A stretch of DNA of 64,000 nt. Source: Streptomyces sp. TSRI0107 (GTDB taxonomy: Bacteria; Actinomycetota; Actinomycetes; Streptomycetales; Streptomycetaceae). The stretch covers positions 1 to 64,000 of the forward strand of contig NZ_LIVZ01000005.1 of the NCBI RefSeq assembly GCF_001905845.1. Reading direction: 5' to 3'. This document shows, piece after piece, positions 46,132 to 55,399 of the stretch (position 1 is its first letter; every line of letters begins with the position of its first letter). Made by a program: the position numbers and the translations under genes. The notes beneath the pieces were generated by a model, which worked only from the letters and a program-made list of their open reading frames with translations, had not been told where the DNA came from and made no database searches.

Positions 46132-46782
46132 GTGACCAGGACTGAGACCACCGAGATCACCGAGCTCGTCGAGACCGACGCCGGAACCGCCCGCATCACC
46201 TGGCGCCGGGCGGCGAAGGCCCGTCTCGTGCTCGCCGTCAGCCACGGCGCGGGCGGCGGCGTCGACGCCCGCGACCTGCGGGCGCTGGCGGCGGTGCTGC
46301 CGGGGCACGGCGTGACCGTGGCCCTCGTCGAGCAGCCGTGGCGGGTGGCCGGGAAGAAGATGGCGCCCGCGCCGAAGACGCTGGACACCGGCTGGCGGGG
46401 CGTCTGGCCCGCGCTGAGCGCGCCGGGGCTGCCGGTGGTCTCCGGCGGGCGGAGCGCGGGCGCCCGGGTGGCCTGCCGTACCGCCACGGAGCTGGGCGCG
46501 GCCGGGGTGCTGGCGCTCGCCTTCCCGCTGCACCCGCCGGGCAAGCCGGAGAAGTCCCGCGCCGAGGAGCTGCTGGGGGCGGGGGCGCGCACGCTGGTCG
46601 TGCAGGGCGGCAACGATCCGTGGGGGAAGCCGGCGGAGTTCCCCGACGGGGACTTCGAACTGGTCGAGGTGCCGTACGCCGATCACGGCCTCGCGGTGCC
46701 GAAGCGGGCGCCGCTGGACCAGGACGAGGCCCTGGCGGTCGTCACCGACGCGGTCGTGAAGTGGACCGGCGCACTCGGGTGA
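46132..46782 (+). CDS. Alpha/beta-hydrolase-family protein
   Basis: 216 aa. Oxyanion segment VSHGAGGGVDARDL, nucleophile elbow GGRSAGARVA (Ser about 108), acid region QGGNDPWG and catalytic His in YADHGLAVP, the order of the dienelactone-hydrolase/KANL3-like group. GTG 46132 begins one base after the SRAP stop codon, so it is part of the same operon. Substrate unknown. Confidence 0.86.
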   Translation: MTRTETTEITELVETDAGTARITWRRAAKARLVLAVSHGAGGGVDARDLRALAAVLPGHGVTVALVEQPWRVAGKKMAPAPKTLDTGWRGVWPALSAPGLPVVSGGRSAGARVACRTATELGAAGVLALAFPLHPPGKPEKSRAEELLGAGARTLVVQGGNDPWGKPAEFPDGDFELVEVPYADHGLAVPKRAPLDQDEALAVVTDAVVKWTGALG

Positions 46783-46788
46783 CGCGCC

Positions 46789-46815
46789 GGGAATGACCGG
46801 CGGGTGACCGCTGTT
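46789..46815 (+). promoter_or_regulatory. Sigma-R-dependent promoter of sigR (p2 type)
   Basis: GGGAAT (46789-46794), exactly 18 bp, then GTT (46813-46815): a perfect sigma-R consensus, about 250 bp before the sigR coding start. It implies positive autoregulation. Confidence 0.9.
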
Positions 46816-47068
46816 GCAGCGGACAGAAGTGCTGACGACCAGCACCGACGTCGTAGGAGAGGAAGTCCGCCGCATGGGTTCGACCTTTTGCCCGAGCCGC
46901 AGCAGCCGCGCTGACCTGGACTGGACGGTGCTGCACGCGGCCAAGACGGCACCGCTTCGCGCGGCGGGCGGAACGGATCGACAGGCGTCCCCGACGGTGG
47001 GTCGTCTATCCTCCGATTCCAGTGGGACCTTTTTGGGTCCCGTCCGGAACTTTGAGGAGGTGGGTCCG

Positions 47069-47755
47069 GTCAGCGGTACCGACGCAGGGACCGACAACGG
47101 CCAGGCGGAGCTGCCCGAGGGCCAGGGCATCAGCGCGGACGCGAGCACGGAGACGACCGCGGAGCGCAGCGCGCGCTTCGAGCGGGACGCGCTCGAATTC
47201 CTCGACCAGATGTACTCGGCCGCGCTGCGCATGACGCGCAACCCGGCCGACGCCGAGGACCTGGTGCAGGAGACGTACGCGAAGGCGTACGCGTCCTTCC
47301 ACCAGTTCCGCGAGGGCACCAACCTCAAGGCGTGGCTGTACCGGATCCTCACGAACACGTTCATCAACTCGTACCGCAAGAAGCAGCGTGAACCCCAGCG
47401 CAGCGCGGCCGAGGAGATCGAGGACTGGCAGCTGGCCCGTGCCGAGTCGCACATGTCGACGGGTCTGCGCTCCGCGGAGTCGCAGGCGCTCGACCACCTG
47501 CCCGACTCGGACGTGAAGGAAGCGCTCCAGGCCATCCCGGAAGAATTCCGCATCGCCGTGTATCTCGCCGACGTAGAGGGCTTTGCGTACAAGGAGATCG
47601 CGGACATCATGGGGACACCCATCGGTACGGTGATGTCCCGGCTGCACCGGGGCCGCCGTCAACTGCGCGGGATGCTCGAGGACTACGCCCGCGAGCGCGG
47701 GCTGGTCCCGGCCGGCGCCGGTAAGTCGGACGAAGCGAAAGGCTCGGGCTCATGA
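47069..47755 (+). CDS. sigR: ECF sigma factor SigR, thiol-oxidative stress
   Basis: 228 aa from the non-canonical start codon GTC 47069, which sits 8 nt after a strong SD (GAGGAGG, 47054-47060). The nearby GTG 47060 overlaps that SD and is unlikely. Published S. coelicolor work supports a GTC start. Sigma2: [20 protein letters not shown]; sigma4: [18 protein letters not shown] and [15 protein letters not shown] longer form (sigma-R') could begin at ATG 46874, adding 65 residues in frame, made from the transcript of promoter 46789-46815. Overlaps rsrA by 4 bp. Confidence 0.93.
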   Translation, partial: VSGTDAGTDNGQAELPEGQGISADASTETTAERSARFERDALEFLDQMYSAALRMTRNPADAEDLVQETYAKAYASFHQFREGTNLKAWLYRILTNTFINSYRKKQREPQRSAAEEIEDWQLARAESHMSTGLRSAESQALDHLPDSDVKEALQAIPEEFRIAVYLADVEGFAYKEIADIMGTPIGTVMSRLHRGRRQLRGMLEDYARERGLVPAGAGKSDEAKGSGS

Positions 47756-48054
47756 GCTGCGGAGAGCCGCACGAGACGGACTGCAGTGAGGTCCTGGACC
47801 ACCTGTACGAGTTCCTCGACAGCGAGATGCCGCCCGTCGACCGGGACAAGTTCCAGCACCACTTCGAGGAGTGCTCCCCGTGCCTGGAGAAGTACGGGCT
47901 GGAGCAGGCCGTGAAGAAGCTGGTCAAGCGGTGCTGCGGGCATGACGAGGTGCCGACCGACCTGCGCGCCAAGGTCATGGGGCGCATCGACATGATCCGC
48001 TCCGGGCAGGCCGTGCCCGAGCACGACGTGACGGCCACACCGCAGGAGTCCTGA
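47752..48054 (+). CDS. rsrA: Zinc-containing anti-sigma factor RsrA
   Basis: 100 aa ZAS protein. HHFEECSPC holds the HX3CX2C motif (His37, Cys41, Cys44), with Cys3, Cys11, Cys61 and Cys62 at the positions known for S. coelicolor RsrA. Reduced, zinc-bound RsrA holds SigR; disulfide stress ejects zinc and frees it. ATGA overlap with sigR ensures stoichiometric translation. Confidence 0.96.
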   Translation: MSCGEPHETDCSEVLDHLYEFLDSEMPPVDRDKFQHHFEECSPCLEKYGLEQAVKKLVKRCCGHDEVPTDLRAKVMGRIDMIRSGQAVPEHDVTATPQES

Positions 48055-48186
48055 GCCTCCTCCCGGCGGCCGGCCGCCGTCACCCGAACGTGCTAATCGG
48101 CGGACCATCGGTCCGCACCCTCCCCCTCGCCGCCCTAGGCTCCCAGCCCGAAACAGGCAGGAACGGGGGCGGGGAGGGGCGGCGTC

Positions 48187-49494
48187 ATGGAGGCGGTTCC
48201 GGCACGGGCCCGGGTGTACGTCGCCGGTGTCGCACTGGGCGCGCTGTGCTGTCTCGCGCCGCTGTCCGCCGCAGGGCCGCCCTGGTGGGCGACGGCCCTG
48301 CTGGCCGCCCTCTACGCGGGTGGTGAGCAGATCGCCGGCCGGAGGTTCTCCGGCACCTGCTACCCCGTGCTCCTCGCCGGCGCCTTCCTGCTGGCACCGC
48401 CCGCCGCCGCGCTCGTCGCGCTGCCGGGGGCGCTGTCGGCCCGGGTCGAGCAGCGGCCCGCGGCGCTCCGCCGGATCTGGCGGGCCGCCGAGCTGGTCCT
48501 CGCCGTCTGGGCCTCGGCACAGGTGTTCCGGGCGCTGGGCGGCGGGGCGGCCGTCGCGACCGCCGACTTCCCGTACGCGCTGCTGCCCGCCACGGGCGGC
48601 GTGCTGGCGTTCTGCGCGGCGCTCGCCCTGCTCGACGGCGGTGTCCTGGTGCTCGCCGAGCACGTGCCCGCCCGCCGGGCCTGGCGGGGCCTGTTCGCGC
48701 GCTCGCTCGCCCCGCTCGGGGTGCACGGGCTGGCCGGGCTGATGATGGCCGTGCTGTGGCGCAGCCCCTACGGGCCGACCGCCTCGCTGCTCGTGCTGCT
48801 GCCGATGTGCGTCTCGTGGTGGGCGTTCGCCCAGTACCACCGGGAGCGGGCCGCCCACCGGGCCACCATCCGGGCCCTGGTGCAGGCCGTCGACATCAAG
48901 GACGGATACACCCGGGGCCACAGCGAACGCGTCGGACAGGCCTCGATGATGATCGCCCGCGAGCTGGGCATGCCCGACGACCGCGTCGAGGTGCTGCGGT
49001 TCGCCGGGATCCTGCACGACGTGGGCAAGCTCGGCGTACCCACCCGGCTGCTGCGCAAGGACGGGCCGCTGACGCCCGAGGAGCGGCGGATCATCGAGCT
49101 GCACCCCGAGTACGGGCACGAGATGGTGCGGGGCATCTCCTTCCTCTGTGAGGCCCGGGCCGCCGTGCTCCACCACCACGAGCGGCTGGACGGCAGCGGA
49201 TACCCCTACGGGCTCGTCGGCACCCAGATCCCGGAGTCCGCGCGGGTGGTCGCCGTCGCCGACGCCTTCGACGCGATGACCTCCACCCGGTCCTACGCGC
49301 GCGCCCGGCCCGTCGAGGCCGCGCTGGCCGAGCTGGAGCGGTGCGCCGGGACGCACTTCGACCCGCGCATGGTGGCGGCCCTCACGCAGGCCCTGACCCG
49401 GTACGGCTGGCATCCGGCGGTCACCGCGGACGAGATGCCGGCGCCCCGGCCGCCCGCCGCGCCCGTCCCCGGCAAGGAGGGGGCGCGCCGATGA
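48187..49494 (+). CDS. Membrane HD-GYP domain protein
   Basis: 435 aa. Five or so N-terminal hydrophobic helices (about 5-220), then a full HD-GYP domain: GHSERVGQASMMIAREL (about 243), ILHDVGKLGVP (about 277-287), HHERLDGSGYPYG (about 328-340) and VAVADAFDAMTSTRSY. HD-GYP domains hydrolyse cyclic di-GMP or related cyclic dinucleotides; the motif here is complete, so activity is plausible. Coupled by ATGA to a second HD protein. Confidence 0.9.
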   Translation: MEAVPARARVYVAGVALGALCCLAPLSAAGPPWWATALLAALYAGGEQIAGRRFSGTCYPVLLAGAFLLAPPAAALVALPGALSARVEQRPAALRRIWRAAELVLAVWASAQVFRALGGGAAVATADFPYALLPATGGVLAFCAALALLDGGVLVLAEHVPARRAWRGLFARSLAPLGVHGLAGLMMAVLWRSPYGPTASLLVLLPMCVSWWAFAQYHRERAAHRATIRALVQAVDIKDGYTRGHSERVGQASMMIARELGMPDDRVEVLRFAGILHDVGKLGVPTRLLRKDGPLTPEERRIIELHPEYGHEMVRGISFLCEARAAVLHHHERLDGSGYPYGLVGTQIPESARVVAVADAFDAMTSTRSYARARPVEAALAELERCAGTHFDPRMVAALTQALTRYGWHPAVTADEMPAPRPPAAPVPGKEGARR

Positions 49495-50732
49495 CCGCCG
49501 CCCTGCCCCGCACCCTCATCCACACCAGCGCCGCCCTCGTCGCCGCCGTCTCCCTCGCCGTCACCCTCTGGACCGGGATGACGGAACGCGGGGTCGCCCT
49601 CGCCTTCGGCGCGCTGATCACGCTCGGCGAACTCAGCCGGTGGACCGGGGCCGCCCGGGTCAGGGAGGCGGCGCCGCTCGGGGCCGCCGGGGCGCTGTCG
49701 TACGCGCTGCTCGGGGAGAACGCGGGCCGGCCCACCGGGCACGGGGCCGCCCAGGTCCTCACGGTCGTGGTCGCCGCCTCGCTGCTCGGCTGCGTCCCGC
49801 ACATCGCGCGCGGCCGGGGCCCGATGTACGACCATCTGGCGCGCCGGGTGCTCACCGTCGCCTTCGCCGCCGCCTGCTTCCAACCGCTCTACAACCGGGG
49901 CGTGTTCGACGACTGGACCGGCACCGCCTACGCGCTGCTGCTGATCGCGCTGCTCTCCCTCACCGCGCTATGCGACGCCGTGCTCGCCGCCGCGCTGGCG
50001 CACGCCCGTACCGACTGGCCGTTCGTGCCGCTGCTGCGGGACGGGCTGCGGGCCATGTCCGGAGTGGGGTCCGCGGTGTGCGCGACCGGGGCCGTGATCG
50101 CGCTCGCGGTGGCCGTCGCCGGGCTGTGGGCGCTGCCCGTGTTCTGCGTGCCGCTGCTGCTCACCCAGGTCTCCGTCCGCCGGTACGCCGCCGTGCGCGC
50201 CACCTACCGGCAGACCATCGCCTCCCTCGCGCGCGCCACCGAGATCGCCGGGTACACCCCGGCCGGGCACGCCCACCGGGTGGCCGCGCTCAGCCGGGCC
50301 GTCGGCCGGGACCTGGGGCTGTCCGGGAGCGAGCTGACCGTGCTGGAGTACGCGGCCCTGATGCACGACATCGGGCAGCTGAGCCTGGTCGACCCGGTGC
50401 CGGCCGGGGCCACCGCCGTACTGCCCGCCGCCGAACAGCGGCGGATCGCGCTGCTGGGCGGGGCCGTCGTCCGGCAGACCGGGGTGGACCGGCGGGTGGC
50501 GGAGGTGGTGGAGCGGCAGGCCGACGCCTGCGCGGAGCAGCCGCTCGCCGCGCGGATCGTGCGGGTGGTGAACGCCTACGAGGAGAAGGCGCGGTCCGCG
50601 GGGCCCGGCGGGCCGCTGACCGCGCTGGAGGAACTGCGGCTGGCGACGGCCGGGGAGTACGCCCCGGAGGTGGTCGAAGCCCTGGCCCGAGTGCTGTCCA
50701 GGGACTGTCTGACCCTGCCCGCAGGTGGGTAA
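49491..50732 (+). CDS. Membrane HD-domain protein with degenerate GYP region
   Basis: 413 aa. N-terminal hydrophobic helices (about 10-235) like those of its partner, then an HD domain: AGHAHRVAALSRAVGRDLG and LMHDIGQLSLVDPV. The GYP loop is lost: where HHERxDGxGYP is expected it reads VERQADACAEQPLAAR, followed by RIVRVVNAYEEKAR. It may be a regulatory or non-catalytic partner of the upstream HD-GYP. The start ATG overlaps the previous stop (ATGA). Confidence 0.87.
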   Translation: MTAALPRTLIHTSAALVAAVSLAVTLWTGMTERGVALAFGALITLGELSRWTGAARVREAAPLGAAGALSYALLGENAGRPTGHGAAQVLTVVVAASLLGCVPHIARGRGPMYDHLARRVLTVAFAAACFQPLYNRGVFDDWTGTAYALLLIALLSLTALCDAVLAAALAHARTDWPFVPLLRDGLRAMSGVGSAVCATGAVIALAVAVAGLWALPVFCVPLLLTQVSVRRYAAVRATYRQTIASLARATEIAGYTPAGHAHRVAALSRAVGRDLGLSGSELTVLEYAALMHDIGQLSLVDPVPAGATAVLPAAEQRRIALLGGAVVRQTGVDRRVAEVVERQADACAEQPLAARIVRVVNAYEEKARSAGPGGPLTALEELRLATAGEYAPEVVEALARVLSRDCLTLPAGG

Positions 50733-50848
50733 CCCATGGGTAATGAGCGCCTCTCCAGGCGTACGTGGTTGGATGCGAAGGAGAGGGAGTCCGAGAGGCT
50801 GTCCGGGGGCACAGCCGGCCCACTCCACAAAACTGGCAGGCGGGAATC

Positions 50849-51829
50849 GTGAGGATCTTCGGCAAGGGACGGCACCGGCCCTCCGCCTCCTGGCGGCAGG
50901 CCACCGACCGTGCGTTCACGCTGATCGGCGACGGCCGGTACGAGGACGCGGGCGCGCTGCTGACACGGGCCGCCGACCTCGAGCCCTGGCTGTCCGAGTC
51001 CTGGTTCAACCTGGCCCTGCTGCACAAGTTCCGGCACGACTGGGAGCAGGCCCGCACGGCCGGCCTGCGGGCCGTCGCGCTGCTGGACCGGGAGGCCGGG
51101 GCGCCCGACTGGTGGAACGTCGGCATCGCCGCCACCGCCCTCCAGGACTGGCCGCTGGCCCGGCGGGCCTGGCAGGCGTACGGACTCCAGGTGCCCGGCG
51201 GCGCCACCGACAACGGGGAACCCGTCGGCATGGACCTGGGCAGCGCGGCCGTGCGGCTGTCGCCCGAGGGCGAGGCCGAGGTGGTGTGGGGGCGGCGGCT
51301 GGACCCCGCGCGCATAGAGGTGCTGTCCATTCCGCTGCCGTCGTCCGGGCGGCGCTGGGGCGAGGTCGTACTGCACGACGGGGTGCCGCACGGCGAGCGG
51401 ACCACAGCCGTGGGGCACTCCTATCCGGTGTTCGACGAGATCGAGCTGTGGGCGCCGTCGCCGGTGCCGACCTGGGTGGTGCTGCTGGAGGCGGCCACCG
51501 AGGCGGACCGGGACGCGCTGGAGCAGCTGGCCGCGGACGCCGGGTTCGCCGCGGAGGACTGGTCGTCGTCGGTGCGGCTGCTGTGCCGGATGTGCTCGGA
51601 GTCGCGGATGCCGGCGGACGAGGGGGACGGGGAGCACCTCGATCCCCACGATCACAGTGAGCCGGGGCATCCGGGGCCGCTGGGGCATCGGACGGACGGG
51701 CAGTTGTGGGTGCCGGAGCGGGAGTGCGGGGTGGCTGCGCCGGCTTCGCTGGTCAGGGGGTTGTTGGACGGCTGGGTTGCGGACAGCCCGGACTCTCGTG
51801 ACTGGCGGGACCTCGAAGAGGTCTGCTAG
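50849..51829 (+). CDS. TPR-containing protein, unknown role
   Basis: 326 aa from GTG 50849. Residues about 15-110 contain TPR-like helices (SASWRQATDRAFTLIGDGRYEDAGALL and SWFNLALLHKFRHDWEQA). The rest (about 130-326) is a mixed alpha/beta region with WGRRLDPARIEVLSIPLPSSGRRWGEVV and a CRMCSESRMP Cys pair; I do not recognise it. Follows the HD genes after 116 bp. Confidence 0.78.
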   Translation: MRIFGKGRHRPSASWRQATDRAFTLIGDGRYEDAGALLTRAADLEPWLSESWFNLALLHKFRHDWEQARTAGLRAVALLDREAGAPDWWNVGIAATALQDWPLARRAWQAYGLQVPGGATDNGEPVGMDLGSAAVRLSPEGEAEVVWGRRLDPARIEVLSIPLPSSGRRWGEVVLHDGVPHGERTTAVGHSYPVFDEIELWAPSPVPTWVVLLEAATEADRDALEQLAADAGFAAEDWSSSVRLLCRMCSESRMPADEGDGEHLDPHDHSEPGHPGPLGHRTDGQLWVPERECGVAAPASLVRGLLDGWVADSPDSRDWRDLEEVC

Positions 51830-51857
51830 CGCCGTTGCCGGATCTCCGTAGTGGGGG

Positions 51858-51885
51858 TTGATCGCGCAGTTCCCCGCGCCCCTCG
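51858..51885. repeat. Fragment of a dispersed Streptomyces intergenic repeat
   Basis: cgcgcagttccccgcgccccTCGCGG between the TPR gene and def matches the core of a repeat common in Streptomyces (from memory); compare 44484-44520. Confidence 0.45.
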
Positions 51886-51949
51886 CGGCGTCACCCGTAC
51901 CCTGTATCAGCATCACCACCCTGTTTTTCTAGGAAGGCATACGTCGGTC

Positions 51950-52600
51950 ATGGCGCAGCAGGACACCGATCAGCAGCACGTGGGCGTGCTCCCCGTGGAC
52001 GACGAGGGCTTCGTCATCGACACCGAGCAGTGCGAGGAGCGGGAGGCCGAGTGGCGCGGGCGGGGTACCTCGCGGCCGATCACGGTCGTCGGCAACCCCG
52101 TGCTGCACAAGGAGTGCAAGGACGTCACCGACTTCGGTGACGAGTTCCAGCAGCTCGTCGCGGACATGTTCGCCAGCCAGCGCACCGCCGAGGGCGTGGG
52201 CCTGGCCGCCAACCAGATCGGCGTCGATCTGAAGGTCTTCGTCTACGACTGCCCGGACGACGAGGGCGTGCGCCACGTCGGCGTGGTCTGCAACCCGAAG
52301 CTGGTCGAGCTGCCGGCGGAGAACCGCCGCCTCGACGACAGCAACGAGGGCTGCCTGTCGGTGCCGACCGCGTACATGCCGCTCGCCCGGCCGGACTACG
52401 CCGAGGTGACCGGGCAGGACGAGAAGGGCAACCCGATCAAGGTGCGGGGCACCGGATACTTCGCTCGGTGTTTGCAGCACGAGACCGACCACCTGTACGG
52501 CTACCTGTACATCGACCGGCTGTCGAAGCGGGACCGCAAGGACGCGCTGCGGCAGATGGCCGAGAACGAGCCCCGCTACCCCGTGGTCGCGAACGACTGA
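51950..52600 (+). CDS. def: Peptide deformylase
   Basis: 216 aa. The three defining motifs are intact: [17 protein letters not shown] and QHETDHLYG, supplying Cys and two His metal ligands and the catalytic Glu. Removes N-formyl from nascent proteins. An N-terminal extension of about 40 aa ([16 protein letters not shown]) is usual in actinobacterial type I forms. AGGAAGG lies 11 nt before ATG 51950, rather far. Confidence 0.95.
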   Translation: MAQQDTDQQHVGVLPVDDEGFVIDTEQCEEREAEWRGRGTSRPITVVGNPVLHKECKDVTDFGDEFQQLVADMFASQRTAEGVGLAANQIGVDLKVFVYDCPDDEGVRHVGVVCNPKLVELPAENRRLDDSNEGCLSVPTAYMPLARPDYAEVTGQDEKGNPIKVRGTGYFARCLQHETDHLYGYLYIDRLSKRDRKDALRQMAENEPRYPVVAND

Positions 52601-52620
52601 CCTCGTCCGCCTCATCCGTA

Positions 52621-52658
52621 CGGCGCCCGACCGGGCTTCCCTTCCCGGTCGGGCGCCG
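52621..52658 (+). terminator. Terminator of def
   Basis: A perfect 15-bp stem (52621-52635 with 52644-52658, 8-nt loop) lies 20 bp after the def stop. Confidence 0.88.
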
Positions 52659-52877
52659 TTCGTCTGTCCGTCGCACGTTCGACCGTGTCCCTTCCTTAGT
52701 GATCCAGAACCAGTCACGCAAGAGGGGTGTCTCGGCAGTATGGGGTAGTGAGTGAAGCAAATCCGTTCCCAGAACGGTCAGTTGTGGTGCTGAATGGTAA
52801 GTGCGGGATTACGCAACGGCGCACGCCCGGCACGACGGAGAGGCGTGCGCCAACCGGCGGCTGAGAGGGGTTTGTTC

Positions 52878-53975
52878 GTGCCTGCTTTCCCACACAGCAC
52901 CACCGCGACCGCGGTCGCCGTTCCACCGTCGCTCGCACTTCCGGTGATCGAGGCGGCGTTTCCCAGGCAATTGCACCCGTATTGGCCCAGGCTCCAGGAG
53001 AAGACTCGTGCCTGGCTCCTGGAAAAACGGCTCATGTCGGCGGACAAGGTGGCGGAATATGCCGACGGCCTGTGCTACACCGACCTGATGGCGGGGTACT
53101 ACGTCGGCGCCCCGGACGAGGTCATGCAGGCGATCGCGGACTTCAGCGCGTGGTTCTTCGTCTGGGACGACCGCCACGACCGGGACATCGTCCACCGCCG
53201 TCCGCTCGCCTGGAGCCGGCTGCGGTCCCGGCTGCACACGGCACTCGACTCCCCCAAGGACCATCTGCACCACGAGGACCCGCTGGTGGCGGGGTTCGCC
53301 GACAGTGTGCTGCGGCTGTACTCCTTCCTGCCGGGAACGTGGAACGCACCGGGAACGTGGAACGCGCGGTTCGCCCGGCACTTCCACGCGGTGATCGAGG
53401 CGTACGACCGGGAATTCCGCAACCGTGCCGGGGGGTTGGTCCCCACGGTCGAGGAGTATCTGGAACTGCGCCGCCTCACTTTCGCGCACTGGATCTGGAC
53501 CGATCTGCTGGAGCCGAGCGCGGGACGTCAACTCCCGGACGAGGTACGGAAACACCCGGCATTCCGGCAGGCGGCACTGCTGAGCCAGGAATTCGCCGCC
53601 TGGTACAACGACCTCTGCTCGCTGCCCAAGGAAATCGCGGGCGATGAGGTCCACAATCTCGGCATCAGTCTCGTCATCCATCAGGGAATGAGCCTGGAAA
53701 CGGCGGTCGCCGAAATACGGCGCCGGATCGAGAACTGCATAGCCGACTTTCTCGTCGCCGAGCGGGACGCCCTGCGATTCGCCGACGAGCTGGCCGACGG
53801 CACGGTACAGGGAAAGGAATTGAGCGCCGCCGTGCGGTCCTGCGTCGCGAATATGCGGAACTGGTTCAGCTCCGTCTACTGGTTCCACCACGAGTCCGGC
53901 CGGTACCGGGTCGACAGCTGGGAGGACCGGTCCACACCCCCGTACGTCAACAACGAAGCGGCAGGTGAGAAATGA
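52878..53975 (+). CDS. eizS: Epi-isozizaene synthase (class I sesquiterpene cyclase)
   Basis: 365 aa from GTG 52878 (SD GAGAGGGG). Aspartate motif DDRHD (about 96-100) and NSE motif NDLCSLPKE (about 244-252) bind the magnesium cluster; the late SGRYRVDSW has the diphosphate-sensing RY. The sequence follows the known Streptomyces enzyme closely (MPAFPH-type N-terminus, C-terminus VNNEAAGEK). It cyclises farnesyl diphosphate to epi-isozizaene, the precursor of albaflavenone. An 18-bp tandem duplication gives [10 protein letters not shown] near residue 155. ATGA overlap with the P450. Confidence 0.95.
   Translation: MPAFPHSTTATAVAVPPSLALPVIEAAFPRQLHPYWPRLQEKTRAWLLEKRLMSADKVAEYADGLCYTDLMAGYYVGAPDEVMQAIADFSAWFFVWDDRHDRDIVHRRPLAWSRLRSRLHTALDSPKDHLHHEDPLVAGFADSVLRLYSFLPGTWNAPGTWNARFARHFHAVIEAYDREFRNRAGGLVPTVEEYLELRRLTFAHWIWTDLLEPSAGRQLPDEVRKHPAFRQAALLSQEFAAWYNDLCSLPKEIAGDEVHNLGISLVIHQGMSLETAVAEIRRRIENCIADFLVAERDALRFADELADGTVQGKELSAAVRSCVANMRNWFSSVYWFHHESGRYRVDSWEDRSTPPYVNNEAAGEK
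53331..53366 (+). repeat. 18-bp in-frame tandem duplication in the terpene synthase gene
   Basis: Units 53331-53348 and 53349-53366 are identical at 17 of 18 positions (start ccgggaacgtgg). They add six residues (P-G-T-W-N-A) relative to the S. coelicolor enzyme as I remember it. Confidence 0.85.
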
Positions 53976-55351
53976 CCGTCGAGTCCGTGAAGCCCCCGAC
54001 CTCCGCGGCCGCCCAGGCGTCGCAGCTGCGCGAACCACCCCTCGCGGGAGGGGCCGTACCACTCCTCGGGCACGGCCTGAAGCTGGTCCGCGACCCGCTG
54101 GCCTTCATGTCCCGGCTGCGTGAGCACGGGGACGTCGTCCGGCTGAAGCTGGGACCCAAGACCGTCTACGCGGTCACCACCCCGGCGCTCACCGGGGCCC
54201 TCGCGCTGAGCCCCGACTTCAAGATCGACGGGCCGCTGTGGGAGTCCCTGGAGGGCCTGCTCGGCAAGGAGGGCGTGGCCACCGCCAACGGCCCCCGGCA
54301 CCGCCGCCAGCGCCGCACCATCCAGCCCGCCTTCCGGCTCGACGCCATCCCCGCCTACGGGCCGATCATGGAGGAGGAGGCGCACGGGCTGACCACCCGC
54401 TGGCGGCCCGGCGAGACCATCGACTGCACCTCGGAGTCCTTCCGGGTGGCCGTGCGGATCGCGGCCCGCTGCCTGCTGCGCGGCGAGTACATGGACGAAC
54501 GCGCCGAGCGGCTGTGCAACGCGCTCGCGGTCGTCTTCCAGGGCATGTACCGGCGGATGGTCGTCCCGCTGGGGCCCCTGTACCGGCTGCCGCTGCCGGC
54601 CAACCGGGAATTCAACCGGGCGCTGGCCGATTTGCATCTGCTCGTCGACGAGATCATCGCCGAGCGCCGGGCATCCGGTCAAAAGCCGGACGATTTGCTG
54701 ACGGCATTGCTGGAGGCGAAGGACGAGAATGGCGACCCCATCGGGGAGCAGGAGATCCACGATCAGGTGGTGGCGATACTCACCCCCGGAAGCGAAACCG
54801 TGGCCTCCACGATCATGTGGCTGCTCCAGGTGCTCGCGGCACATCCGGAACACGCGGACCGGGTCAGGGAAGAAGTTGAATCCGTGACGGATGGCCGTCC
54901 GGTGGCATTCGAGGACGTCCGCAAGCTGCGGCACACCAACAATGTCGTCGTCGAGGCGATGCGTTTGCGCCCGGCCGTCTGGATATTGACCCGGCGGGCG
55001 GTCACCGACACCTCGCTCGGCGGCTATCGCATTCCGGCCGGAGCCGACATCGTGTACAGCCCGTACGCGATCCAGCGCGATCCGCACTCGTACCCGGACC
55101 ACCTCGAGTTCGACCCCGACCGATGGCTTCCGGAACGCGCCAAGGACGTGCCGAAATATGCCATGAGCCCCTTCAGTGTGGGTAATCGGAAGTGCCCGAG
55201 CGACCACTTCTCGATGGCCCAGCTGTCGCTCATCACCGCGGCGATCGCGACGAAGTACCGGTTCGAGCAGGTGGCCGGCTCCGACGACGCCACCCGCGTG
55301 GGCATCACCCTCCGTCCGCAGCGGCTGCTGCTGAAGCCCGTACCGAGGTGA
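53972..55351 (+). CDS. cyp170A: Cytochrome P450 CYP170A (albaflavenone monooxygenase)
   Basis: 459 aa. Heme loop FSVGNRKC (Cys about 406), ExxR in VEAMRLRP, and the I-helix [12 protein letters not shown]. It oxidises epi-isozizaene in two steps to albaflavenone. S. coelicolor CYP170A1 also carries a second, farnesene-synthase active site with a DDxxD motif; the matching segment here is [17 protein letters not shown]. Translationally coupled to the cyclase by ATGA; the perfect 12-bp hairpin at 55361-55392 ends the operon. Confidence 0.94.
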   Translation: MTVESVKPPTSAAAQASQLREPPLAGGAVPLLGHGLKLVRDPLAFMSRLREHGDVVRLKLGPKTVYAVTTPALTGALALSPDFKIDGPLWESLEGLLGKEGVATANGPRHRRQRRTIQPAFRLDAIPAYGPIMEEEAHGLTTRWRPGETIDCTSESFRVAVRIAARCLLRGEYMDERAERLCNALAVVFQGMYRRMVVPLGPLYRLPLPANREFNRALADLHLLVDEIIAERRASGQKPDDLLTALLEAKDENGDPIGEQEIHDQVVAILTPGSETVASTIMWLLQVLAAHPEHADRVREEVESVTDGRPVAFEDVRKLRHTNNVVVEAMRLRPAVWILTRRAVTDTSLGGYRIPAGADIVYSPYAIQRDPHSYPDHLEFDPDRWLPERAKDVPKYAMSPFSVGNRKCPSDHFSMAQLSLITAAIATKYRFEQVAGSDDATRVGITLRPQRLLLKPVPR

Positions 55352-55360
55352 GGGAAGACG

Positions 55361-55392
55361 GGCCGGGGCCGGCCCTCGTGCCGGCCCCGGCC
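55361..55392. terminator. Bidirectional hairpin between cyp170A and nrdB
   Basis: A perfect 12-bp stem (55361-55372 with 55381-55392, loop CCCTCGTG) lies between convergent genes only 48 bp apart. Confidence 0.85.
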
Positions 55393-55399
55393 GCGGGGC

